Made by a program: the position numbers and the translations under genes
DNA from: Hemileia vastatrix
Lineage: Eukaryota; Basidiomycota; Pucciniomycetes; Pucciniales; Zaghouaniaceae
Assembly (NCBI GenBank): GCA_030280995.1
Contig: JASXTE010000003.1
Location: 49,650,474-49,714,473 of the forward strand
Direction: 5' to 3'
Length of the DNA: 64,000 nucleotides
The notes under the pieces: model-generated
Told to the model about the DNA's origin: nothing
The model's database searches: none
What the model saw: only the letters and a program-made list of their open reading frames with translations
Part shown: in pieces, positions 42,287 through 52,173 of the stretch
How positions within the stretch are numbered: the stretch's first letter is position 1
Layout of the letters: each line of letters opens with the position of its first letter

Positions 42287-42549
42287 AACCAAATTTTGCC
42301 ACAATAGCCAAACTTTTCTGCAGTGACCAAACTTTGCACTGGTGATCAGACTTTCCTACAGTGACCAAACTTTACCACAGTTCCAAGACTTTTCTGCAGT
42401 GACCAAACTTTGCACTGGTGATCAGACTTTCCAATTGTGAGCAAATTTTTCCACAATGAGCTCTTTTTGCCATAATGAGCTAATTTGGCTAGAGTGAGTT
42501 AATCTTTTCACCATAACCAAACTTTTCCATAATGACAGAATTTTTCCAG
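42287..42549. repeat. Short tandem array in the D LTR
   Basis: About twelve degenerate 20-24-bp units of the form GACCAAACTTTTCTGCAGT. A larger block CTGCAGTGACCAAACTTTGC...AGACTTTCC is duplicated within it. Confidence 0.7.
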
Positions 42550-42577
42550 TACACTTCGCTTTTGCACCAGAAAATCA

Positions 42578-42581
42578 CCGG
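42578..42581. other. Target-site duplication of B2 (CCGG), left copy
   Basis: CCGG precedes TGTGGTAGCC and recurs after ...TTACCATA at 55479-55482. Confidence 0.85.
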
Positions 42582-43724
42582 TGTGGTAGCCTAAAGTTTA
42601 GTATGGCACCTAAGTATGTAAATGGAGTTATTACGGCATGCAAGATTGGTGTTATTATTTTTTATAAAAGGGTTTTATTTAATTTATTGGAGTTTAAAAT
42701 ATGAAGAAATTGGTCACGAGCGAATACCTACACAAATACAATTTATTTTACGGAGAAAACTTATTTTTTACAGTCTGAAAATTTATAAGTATCAAGTCGA
42801 GTTACTCAAGAACCTTGGGAAATTTTCCCAGAATTTTTACTATTTTTCTTAAATTTTTAAATGAATTTTAAAGTTTTATAGAAATATTTACGTTTTCAAA
42901 AATTACTTAACTTTGATGAATTTTCACGGGGTAATTAGAGCTGCGCAGACTACGAAAATTAGTTTGGTATGTAAAGGGGAAGTAGCTCTATTATGTGTAA
43001 TTTTTCAAGATTTTTTATTATGGTTTTAAGGTTCTAAATTGAGTCCGGAAGTCCGGACGGACTCCGTTTCGACTCCGTACGGACTCCGCTTTGACTCCGT
43101 ACGGACTCCGTACGGACTCCGTACGGGCTCCGGATTGACTCTGGAAGAGCTCTGGAGGGGAAAATTTAGGCACGTGACTAGGAATACTTAAGTGCTTCTC
43201 AAACTCGAAATTGAGAGGGGGGACACATCATACAGCTTAATCTTTAACCACTACAGTCTCATTTTTTATTACTCAACAAATTAAAATAACTTGTAATACC
43301 CTTATAACATTATTATTTTTTACATAACATCTTAGAAATACAATTCAACAGTTTAAATAACACTTCATACAGGGTATCTTTAGAAAGGTCTTCATCGCTG
43401 GGACTTGATTATTGCTGTCTCATAAAAATTAAAATTATTATAAAAACATAAAAGTCAATCTTTTCAGATCTTTCACTGGTACACCTTAATTGTTGTTATC
43501 AGTATTTCTTTCTCAACAGCCACTTTCTTTTAATCTCAATAAGCGTTAAATATTTTAGAGTTTCATTATTTTCATCAATCAGATCCAAGTAGATTGGTTA
43601 GCTTAGTGATTTAGAATTCCCATTTTGTTATTTTTATTGGAAGGACGGGGTTTTCAGCTAAATCCAAATATCTCCTCCGGATTCTGCTTACAGCAAGGCG
43701 ACTGTAAGAGTTTACCTTACCATA
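42582..43724 (+). repeat. 5' LTR of B2
   Basis: 1143 bp, TGTGGTAG...TACCATA. It has a palindromic TTTTATAAAA (42660-42669, reading TATAAAAG on the sense strand) and a CGG/CCG array at about 43041-43132 with more units than the 3' LTR. Confidence 0.94.
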
Positions 43725-43726
43725 GT

Positions 43727-43744
43727 TGGCGCCCAACATGGGGT
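43727..43744 (+). other. Primer-binding site of B2
   Basis: TGGCGCCCAACATGGGGT, 2 nt after the LTR; one base differs from B1. Confidence 0.82.
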
Positions 43745-43794
43745 TCGATTTCTCTAGCTTTCTTTAAAGACTTACTTGGATCAAGAACGTTATT

Positions 43795-43857
43795 AGCCTG
43801 CAAGAGGCTTATTTTCTGGAACTCTAATTGGATTTTTGTTATTGGCCTGCAAGAGGC
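43795..43857 (+). other. Paired leader hairpins of B2
   Basis: AGCCTGCAAGAGGCT at 43795-43809 and GCCTGCAAGAGGC at 43845-43857, inside duplicated GTTATT...GGCTT blocks. Same as in B1. Confidence 0.6.
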
Positions 43858-43900
43858 TTGTTATTTTATCGATTGTTAACGCTTTTCATTACTTATTGGG

Positions 43901-46510
43901 ATGTCTTCTTCTGCTGTTGCTTCTGGATCTTCTAACCCTCTTACTCCCTCAGTTAGAATTGTTTCTTGGGATGGCCCAAAGTTTGATGGGGAGGAGGTTA
44001 AATGGTTCATTAGCAGGTATGAAGCTGCTGCTGCTGTTGATGGTGCTTCCCATGTGGATATGGTGAAGCAAGTTAGGTTTTTTATTGCTGATAGGGAGGT
44101 GGAAAAAGAGGTTATTGCTATGCAGGCATTCAAGGACAAGGATTGGGTTAAGCTTTCTAAAGCTATGGTTGATAGATGGGGTGTTAGGTTTACTATGATG
44201 GACCTCAATAAAATTGTTGGAGACTGGCAAGCAAAAGGTGGAGTTTCTTCTATGGCTGACTTCAAAAAGCTCTGTGTTCAGTTTGATGAAGTGGTGGAAT
44301 ATCTCATACTGGTGGACGAGTTAGTGCATGAGAACCAAGCAAAAGATTTGTTTTGGTCAGCATGCAGCAGGGATATTCGTATGGACGTCTTGAAGGATCT
44401 TTCAAGAAAAGATTTGATGAAGGAACTGCCTAATGGTGAGCAGAAACTGCCGGCTCTGGAGGTTATCAAAGAGAACATTCAGGCCCATCTAAAGTTATTG
44501 GCGTTGGACAAATATCAAGAGTCATGCACTCAATATGTTAGCAAGGTTAGCGAGGTTTTGGCCGAAAACAACGATATTATGTTCAAAGCCCAGGAGGCCA
44601 AGAAGGCTCAAATGGGATTACCTGCTGCTAAAGTTGAGGGCAATGTAGATAATAAGATGGTCAATCATTTGGCCGATTTAACGAAACAATTAAAAATATT
44701 TGTTCAAGAAACCCAGAAGGCCAACAAGGCCCCAATCGCTTCTTCGTCAACGTCAACTTCTTATCAGTCCAGAGGGTATGAACGTCGAAATTATAATGGC
44801 AATAACAACGGTAACCGCTTCCCAGGCAATGGGAGAAATGGTGGGAATGGTGGTAATGGATATAGAGGTGGCTATGATGAGCCAAAGGTGTGCTCCTATT
44901 GTAATAGGAGGGGGCACAGAGCAACAGTTTGTTTTGCTCTAGATAAGGATATGGATGCTGGGCGAGTTTTATTTGATGGTAAAGTTTATAAATTTCCTGA
45001 TGGTTCGTTCATCAAGCCCAGTGATGGACAGTCTCCTTCTGATTTGGTCAGAAGAAGTTTAACGGCTGAAAGGAGAGCCAGATTTGAAGAGGTGACAGAT
45101 GAAGATGTTAATGCCAAGAGTGGCAAAAATGGTAATGGTAATGGTGGTAAAGCTGACAAGGGCAAGGAGAAAGAGGTCAGTAAAGCCACATTTTCTACTT
45201 CTTTTGGTGGTTTAGAGCTGGCGACGGTTGCCCAGATGGAGGGCAGCTGTATGGCTGGCGAATACGATGTTAATGCTGCTAGAAGAGCAGCTGCTACTAA
45301 GGCGAAAAGTAGCATTCAGAGCCAATTGAGGGCTAATCCTGGCAAGGCCAATAACAAAGTGAACCCTTACTCTAAGGACAAGAATTCTAGTGCTCAAACT
45401 GCCGTCAACAAATTGAACCCTTACTCTAAGGACGAATTATATAAAATGCAGAAGGGGATTGCTGATATGGGGCCCCCTAGTTATGGCAAGTTTGATTTAA
45501 ATGGTGAGCCTATGCCAGAGGATGATTCGGATTCTGAGGAGGACGTACCGTTGGCGTCTCTACCCAGACCAAGTTTTAGCGGTCCCATCCCAATGGAGGG
45601 AGTAAGAAGGACTAGCGATGGATCAGGATTAGTGCAAGAAGCTGGTGACGGAGTTAGGGTTATAGAAAGTGAAGATGTTATAATGGGGGGTGAAGATGGC
45701 TCGGTTGGACCTCAAGAGGTACCCAGGGCCAAGGTTGTTAAATCAAAGGTCCAGTATGAGCGGCCAGTAGTTTCTGGTCAAGCTAATGCGATGGACGCAG
45801 TTTTGAATAGGGTGAATCAATTTCAGATTCCCTTATCTTTGGGGGAGTTATTTACGATTAGTCCGGCGCTTGCTGAAAAGCAAAAGAAGCATTTGAAGAG
45901 GCGTCGGGTTTCCACTGGAGAGGTGGAATATATTTGTGAAAATGCTGAAAAGTTTGGGGAAGATGTAGATACACATTTTTCCGCTCCCCTGGGTTACCTG
46001 GTGGTAACTCTTAATGGTAAAGAAGTAAAGGCCTTGGTCGATTCAGGGTCTCAAATTAATTTAATTTCATTGGAGCAAGCAACGAGTATAGGCTTGCCGA
46101 TTAAAAGTGGAACTGGGGGAAACCTCAGAGGTATTGGAGGGCATGCAACAGAGCTGATGGGTACAGCTGAGCATGTCAGGTTAGGCATTGGTGGATCTGT
46201 TGGTAAGGTTCACTTTTATGTGGCCAGAGGAGCAGTCAAAACTGTTCTTGGTGGTCCTTTTTTGATGGATTTTGAGGCCAGGATAGGGTATCAAGCTGGC
46301 ATGGGGATTAGTTTGGAGATCACTGGTGAAGATATGCGGAGGTTACATATGCGGTTAGCACCTCCTGGAGATGAAGGTTGGGAAACACGGCCAGGGATTA
46401 CTACACTGTGCCAGTGTTGTGTTTGCATCAAGAAGCGGCATATTAAACGGACGGCTTCTGGTGAATTATGTTTGTTGGAAAGGGATGAATGCCCTCATTT
46501 TTTGGGGTAG
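43901..46510 (+). CDS. gag: Gag with C-terminal retropepsin (B2, intact)
   Basis: 869 codons, ATG at 43901 (MSSSAVASGSS). It has the same domain order as B1 gag: capsid-like helical region, a Gly/Asn-rich stretch with one extra GNGGNG unit, zinc knuckle CSYCNRRGHRATVC near residues 331-344, acidic spacer with two YSKDELYKMQ-type repeats, and protease ALVDSGSQINLIS near 710. It differs from B1 at a few positions only. The frame ends TTTTTTGGGGTAG. It could supply Gag and protease in trans even though pol of this copy is broken. Confidence 0.95.
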   Translation: MSSSAVASGSSNPLTPSVRIVSWDGPKFDGEEVKWFISRYEAAAAVDGASHVDMVKQVRFFIADREVEKEVIAMQAFKDKDWVKLSKAMVDRWGVRFTMMDLNKIVGDWQAKGGVSSMADFKKLCVQFDEVVEYLILVDELVHENQAKDLFWSACSRDIRMDVLKDLSRKDLMKELPNGEQKLPALEVIKENIQAHLKLLALDKYQESCTQYVSKVSEVLAENNDIMFKAQEAKKAQMGLPAAKVEGNVDNKMVNHLADLTKQLKIFVQETQKANKAPIASSSTSTSYQSRGYERRNYNGNNNGNRFPGNGRNGGNGGNGYRGGYDEPKVCSYCNRRGHRATVCFALDKDMDAGRVLFDGKVYKFPDGSFIKPSDGQSPSDLVRRSLTAERRARFEEVTDEDVNAKSGKNGNGNGGKADKGKEKEVSKATFSTSFGGLELATVAQMEGSCMAGEYDVNAARRAAATKAKSSIQSQLRANPGKANNKVNPYSKDKNSSAQTAVNKLNPYSKDELYKMQKGIADMGPPSYGKFDLNGEPMPEDDSDSEEDVPLASLPRPSFSGPIPMEGVRRTSDGSGLVQEAGDGVRVIESEDVIMGGEDGSVGPQEVPRAKVVKSKVQYERPVVSGQANAMDAVLNRVNQFQIPLSLGELFTISPALAEKQKKHLKRRRVSTGEVEYICENAEKFGEDVDTHFSAPLGYLVVTLNGKEVKALVDSGSQINLISLEQATSIGLPIKSGTGGNLRGIGGHATELMGTAEHVRLGIGGSVGKVHFYVARGAVKTVLGGPFLMDFEARIGYQAGMGISLEITGEDMRRLHMRLAPPGDEGWETRPGITTLCQCCVCIKKRHIKRTASGELCLLERDECPHFLG
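46498..46504 (+). promoter_or_regulatory. -1 frameshift site of B2
   Basis: T TTT TTG, followed by GGG and the gag stop TAG (46508-46510). Pol is open in the -1 frame through this point from 46489. Confidence 0.8.
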
Positions 46511-46766
46511 CAGGGGCTGATCGCTCTAATGTTGTAATCTCTCCTCAGGATGAGATCCCGGATTGCAATAGGTCAGCTCACTTGGAGATAATTCAAGTGG
46601 ATTCTCAATTATTTTCTGTTAATATTACTTTGGAGTGCAAATATGTTATGGACTTTTCTATATGTTTATTGGATTTACCCGGTTTTTCTATTAAATTTAA
46701 AAATGGTGAAAAAGGCAAAATGGGCCAAATTAGGTTGGATAAAAATTGGAAGGGTATGTTTACGGA

Positions 46767-47090
46767 CCTCCAGCAAGAGGTTAAACTGCAATTATCTCCT
46801 TCTATTACGGACCTCCAGCAAGAGGTTAAACTGCAAAAATCTTATCAAAATACGATTAAAAATCTTGGTATAATTAAAACACAAAAAAATAATTTATGTG
46901 AAAATGTTATTACGGACCTCCAGCAAGATGATAAACTGCAATTATCTCCTTCTATTTTGGACCTCCAGCAAGAGGGTAAACTGCAAAAATCTTATCTAAA
47001 TCCGATTAAAAATCTCAGTATAATTAAAACTCAAAAAAAATAATTTTTGTGAAAATTCAATTCCGGTCCTCCAGCAAGAGGTTAAACTGC
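46767..47090 (+). repeat. Hairpin motif H copies inside pol coding sequence (B2)
   Basis: Five copies start at 46767, 46812, 46917, 46962 and 47068. Four have a perfect CCTC/GAGG stem with loop CAGCAA; the third has GATG instead. All are in the same frame and encode L-Q-Q-E/D-V/D/G-K-L. Two further coding copies are at 49058 and 49115, and the pol stop overlaps another at 50770. Confidence 0.85.
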
Positions 47091-50000
47091 CGACTTTCTT
47101 TACAGGTGATTTAATGTTGGATAAGGGAAGCAAAGGTGTTGGAAAATCTGTTTATAAATTAGACGAGGGAAAGGAGAAAAGGGTAAAATTTAAAAATGAA
47201 ATAAAATATTTTTCTAATTTTTCTTATCCCGATTCTGACAATGAAGAATATTCATTTGATGAAAGTTTTAATGGCGATGTTTTACCTCAAGTTTATTTAG
47301 ATGTGGACGCAGCCAAATATAAGAAGGTAGCAAATAAAGTTCGACCTATTAATGAACCGCTACCTGCTGAATTAAATCCACCTTTGAGAAGACCAAGGTT
47401 ATCAAGAGATCCTTATGAAAGTCCCTTGGTAAAGAATCCGCCTGAATTTTCTGAGATGTCAAGAATCACTTTTGAGAGACTGGGTGTGGTTAATTTTGGA
47501 CCTGATGGTTGGTTGTCTGGAGAAGAGAAGAAGTTGTTGTTGGATGTGATGGTCAAGCGAGAGAAGGCCATTGCTTTTGTAGAAGAGGAGAGGGGTGTGT
47601 TGAAGCATTCCTATGGGGGGCCTTACAAGATTCCTGTGGTATGTCATGAACCGTGGCAGCAGAAACCGATTCCTATTCCGGCTGCATTAAAAGAAGCCTA
47701 TATTGAAGTTGTCAGAGAACGGATACGCACTGGACTGTATGAGCAATCAACGTCAAGTTATTCTAGTCCGGTATTTTGTATCAAGAAACCGAATGGCAAG
47801 CTTAGAGTTGTTCATGATCTTAGGGAATTAAATAGGGTTACAATAAAGGATGCTGGGATACCGCCCTAGTGCTGAGGAGTTTGTTGAAGCGTTTGCAGGG
47901 AGAGTGTGTTATGGTTTGGGAGATATTATGGGTGGATATGATGAGAGAGAGTTACATCCGGACTCAAGGCCTCTCACTACATTCGATACGCCACTTGGAC
48001 GTTTACAGTTAACAAGATTACCTCAAGGAGCAACAAATTCAGTTGCAGTTTATCAAGCTCAGATGGCTTGGATCCTTCAAGATGAAATTCCACAATACGC
48101 TGGAATCTTTATAGATGATGGAGGAATTAAGGGACCAACAACCGACTATGATAACCAGGTGTTGGAAGAGAATCCCGGGATATGCAAATTCATTTGGGAG
48201 TTTGCAATTACTTTAGAAAGAATCTTGTTTCGAATTGAAGAGGCTGGCTTAACTATTTCAGGTTCAAAATTTTCATGTTGTGTGCCAGCCTTAGAAATAT
48301 TAGGCCATGTGGTATGTAGAGAGGGTAGGATTATGTCCAAGAAGAAAGTTAACAAAATTCAGTCCTGGCCAAGACCCAAGAATACGACCGAAGTTAGAGG
48401 GTTTTTAGGCGTTTGCGTATATGTTAGAATGTTTATCAAGGACTTTTCTTCATTGGCAGCTCCATTGAGACGGTTAACAAGAAAGGATGCAGACTGGGAG
48501 TGGGATGAAGAGTGTGAGAAGGCGTTTGTGAAGTTGAAGGAGGTTGAGGGGAAGGATTTAGTCCTGCACAAGTTGGATTATGGAAAAGATGCTGGCAGAA
48601 TTTATTTAGCAGTTGATTCAAGTCAGATTGCAGCTGGGGCGGTTTTGTCTCAGATGGATAAAGCTGGTTACATCAGGCCAGTTAGGTATGAATCTGTAGT
48701 ATTTACTGAGGTTGAATCAAGATATTCTCAACCAAAATTGGAATTATGTGGTGTGGCGAAAATACTGAAGAAACTTCAGCATATTTTGTGGGGGCAACAT
48801 TTTGAGTTGCAAGTGGATGCGAAATCGTTAATCCAGATGATTAATTCCCCAAGTTTACCGAACGCACCCATGACGAGATGGGTAGCTTTTATTCAACATT
48901 TTTCATTTGATTTAGTTCATAAGCCTGGCAAAACTTTTACTATGCCAGATGGTTTATCAAGGAGACCACCCACTGAAGAAGATTCAGACTCAGAAGAGTT
49001 CGATGAAGATATACCTATTATCAAAGCCAGCACTAAAGGAGCTGAAGACTTTCCATACCTCCCCCATGAGGTTAAACTGGCAGGACTATTGTGTTTAGAT
49101 TATGATGATGATGACCTCCACCAAGAGGATAAACTGGAAAATAGTTTTTATGTTAATAAAGGTGTTGGAAAAGGTGTAGATAAATTCGGCAGAGAGGAGG
49201 TAGAAGAAGATGTGGTGTATGTAGAGGAAAATGGATTGGTAGTGTGGGATAGTAGTAAATTAAGGAATGGTGTATATGTTGGAGAATTAGAGAATTTAAA
49301 TAAAAGGGTGGATAAAGAGAAAGAGGTATTTTCGAATACGGTTTTCGAAGGATCCAAAGGTTCAGAAGAAAAACGTCGACATAGCTTGATTAAAGATTTA
49401 TTTAGGGGTCAACGATTATTGGCTCATTCATGTGCAGGTGATATTGGTGATAGAGAAGTCCCTATTGATGTTATATTAATCGATTTTCAAGATGAAGTCT
49501 GGGGTCAGACTGGTTTTTATTTTTTGTTAGTCAAATATTTGTTGACTTTAGAGAGGCCAGAAGATTGTGAAGACGATGAATGGGTGGCTATCAAGAGGAA
49601 GTCATCTACGTTTTACCTATCTGGTCGACGTTTAATGAGGAGGAGGTATCCAAATCCTCAAGTAGTTATAACTCAACAGAAGGGGCAAGAATTAGTTTTG
49701 AAATCACTGCATGAAGATCTCGGGCATAGAGGCGTTGGAGAAACGTTTAGAAGAATTTCTGATCGATTTTGGTGGCCTGGCATGAAGATGGCTGTTAAAC
49801 AGTGGGTTCAGTCATGCGAAGAATGTCAAAGACGAAGTTATTTAAGGCCAAAAGAACCTGGACGCGCGACCGGTGAATATACGCTCTTTGGAAGAGTTAG
49901 TTTAGATGCCGTTCATATAAAAGAGGGACGGTATAAATATTTAATTGTGGCCAGAGATGATTTATCTGGTTGGGTAGAGGCAGCGCCTCTTATTAATTTA

Positions 50001-50769
50001 ACTGCCAAAAATGTGGCAGAATTGTTTTTGAATAATTGGGTATATAGATATGGAGTGATGAAATTGGTGACGGTAGATGGAGGTCCTGAATTTGGGACTG
50101 AGTTTAAAGAGGCCGTATTGAAAGTTGGATCAAAGGTTAGGATAGCAACCCCATATTATCCTGAAGCTGAAGGCATGGTTGAAAGAGGGCATCAAGTTAT
50201 TAAGGATGCTTTAGTTAAAATGTGTGGGACAAGTGCCGAAAAGTGGAGGCACTATTTACCTTTAGTTTTATTTGCTGATCGAATCACTGCCAAAAGGACG
50301 ACCGGATTTTCACCTTATGAACTTGTTTTTGGACAGAAAGCAGTTTTACCGGTTGATTTAGAAGCTGAATCATATCTTGGAGTTGACTGGGACACGGTCA
50401 AAACTACTGAAGAATTATTGTGTGCAAGAATGATGCAGCTAGAAAAGAAAGAAGAATATTTAGAAAAGGCATATTCGCAGATGATGAGGATCCGAAATCA
50501 ATCAGTTAGATATTGGGATGAGCGGTTGGCACATCGATTAAGGAAACCTTTGAACCCAGGAGATATGGTCCTGGTGTATAATAGGAGTTTGGAAAGTCAG
50601 TGGGGAAAGATGTTTGCAGATAGGTGGAATGGACCGTATAAAATCAAGGAGCAAGTTTCCGGCGGTTCATATGTGCTAGAAGAGTTGGATGGAGTAGTAT
50701 TGAAGAAGAGGGTAGTGGCCAATCAAGTGAAACGGTTCTATCCTAGAGGCACCAGGAGTGCCAAAGTCT

Positions 50770-51040
50770 TCCTCCGCAATGAGGATAAACTATGACATTT
50801 ATGAAATTATTTGGATAACTCCGAAATGAGGATAAACTACAATTTTAATGACATTTATCAAATTTTATGGATTCCTCCGCAATGAGGATAAACTATGAAA
50901 TTTCTTAAATTTTATCAACTCCGAAATGAGGATAAACTACAATTTTAATGACTTTTATTAAATTTATACCTCCGAAATGAGGATAAACTATGATATCTAC
51001 GAAATTTTATGGATTCCTCCGCAACGAGTATAAACTATCT
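50770..51040 (+). repeat. Hairpin motif H array after pol (B2)
   Basis: Six copies (about 50771, 50820, 50875, 50919, 50968 and 51015), alternating CCTCCGCAATGAGG and CTCCGAAATGAGG, each followed by ATAAACTA. Another copy with an AGTC/GACT stem is at 51364-51386. Confidence 0.85.
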
Positions 51041-51255
51041 TCTTATTTTTATCAAAAAATACTTTACTATCATTACACTGCATATGGGCGACGAAACTGT
51101 GATGAAACATAACGAAATGCAAGAAAACCTTCATTGAAAATTTTCAAAATTAAAAATTCTTAAAATATGCGTGAAGATAGTGTTGGAAAAATTTTAAAAT
51201 TTATTGGAAGAAGTGTTCACAGGGGAAACTTCTTAATTTAATATTGGCAAGTGTG

Positions 51256-51296
51256 GGGGTAATTGATGGGCTGGCTGCTCTATACACAATTACCCC
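51256..51296 (+). other. Conserved nested hairpin S1 (B2)
   Basis: GGGGTAATTG pairs with CAATTACCCC; the inner GGGC-TGGCT-GCTC pairs with one G-U. Confidence 0.8.
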
Positions 51297-51513
51297 ATAA
51301 TGTTCGTTTCCAAAATTTTCCCTGTTTCTAGTTGAATCCTGGCTTTGTCTTTTAATTCTAGGAAGTCCACTAAGACTATAAACTGGAACGAATCAAGAGA
51401 CACCGCTCTCAACGCCGGATTCAAGATTTTTTTTTATTTTTTTTTGTTTTTGATTTTTTATGTTAGATTGTGATTTCTTTTCTTAAATATATATTATGAA
51501 TTAATGTAAAGGT

Positions 51514-51670
51514 GATGCTCACTGGTGGTCTCTAATCATTTTTATAAATTGGAGGGAGCCCACCCAGTGATCATCATTATAAAAATTATCTTCTAAAAAC
51601 TTTCATTTATTTTCTTTTCTTTTCAATTTCTTAAAATTGTGTAACCACATCAAGTTGCACTTGGATGTGG
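51514..51670 (+). other. Conserved hairpins S2 and S3 (B2)
   Basis: S2 arms are at 51514-51532 and 51556-51575 (GATGCTCACTGG with CCAGTGATCATC, then TGGTCTC with GAGCCCA). S3 is at 51645-51670 (CCACATCAAGT with ACTTGGATGTGG). Both are in the same order and spacing as in B1. Confidence 0.68.
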
Positions 51671-51839
51671 GTATGATGTCGAGGGTACGGCTCATCAAAT
51701 GGCTGGGGGGCATCTTTTAAAATTTTATTTTAAAATTTTTTTTAGTACTTTTTTTATCTTTCTTTTCACATTCATTTATCTTTCTTTAAAATTAAATTTT
51801 AACTTTTATTTCAAAACTATCTTTTCTAAAATCTTTTAT

Positions 51840-52040
51840 TTTAAATTAAAAAAAAAAATAAAAAAATAAAAAATAAAAAATAAAAAATAAAAAATAAAAA
51901 AAAAATAAAAAAATAATAATAATAATAAAAATAAAAATAAAAAAAAATAAAAATAAAATAAATAATAAAAATATAATAAAAATAAAATAATAAAATAAAA
52001 TAATAAAATAAAAAAAAAAAAAAAAATATTAATTAATTAA
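51840..52040. repeat. A-rich low-complexity tract in B2
   Basis: Runs of AAAAAT and AATAAT units about 200 bp long. No gene. It corresponds in position to 13740-13860 of B1. Confidence 0.8.
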
Positions 52041-52173
52041 ATCAAAATTATTATTATATTTCTTAGTTTTATTTTTCAGTCACTATTCTTTTTAGTTTAT
52101 TCATATAGTTTAGACAGGAAACAGGGTCTAGGGGAACTCAATACCTATGGGATTTTACTTCAAGACAGCTGTT

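Larger units (their letters stand above)
41582..42581 (-). repeat. 3' LTR of element D, first part
   Basis: Starts near TGGTGTAGAGTAGACTCCTA, which aligns with the B LTR end GGTAAACTCTTACAGTCGCC (shared CTACAGTCGCCTTGCTG). It continues to CACCGG at 42581, where B2 begins. The exact outer end is approximate because the partner LTR is outside the window. No gene. Confidence 0.75.
46489..50795 (+). pseudogene. pol: Pol of B2, broken by two single-base insertions
   Basis: Pieces are 46489-47043, about 47044-47869 and 47850-50795. Compared with B1, one extra base lies in the A run at about 47032-47040 and one in CCGCCC near 47863, each shifting the frame. Otherwise the domains are complete: RT with LPQGATNS and FIDDGGIKG, RNase H LAVDSSQ, an integrase finger with the full CEEC, a DDE core (TVDGGPEFG, EGMVERG) and the C-terminal domain. 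The linker before RT has four hairpin-H units encoding DLQQEVKLQ-type peptides before the first break, plus one after it, where B1 has two. The two frameshifts would prevent a full-length Pol. Confidence 0.92.

Noticed and set aside
43876..44265. 129-codon open frame antisense to gag (also 21355-21744, 34303-34782 and similar)
   Set aside because: Shadow frames opposite gag codons. They repeat in every gag copy only because the sense sequence is conserved, and they have no start context or splice signals.
50770..51040. Regularly spaced short repeats resembling a CRISPR array
   Set aside because: The units are hairpins with a pol-derived sequence in a eukaryotic retrotransposon, spacers are similar to each other, and no cas genes are near.
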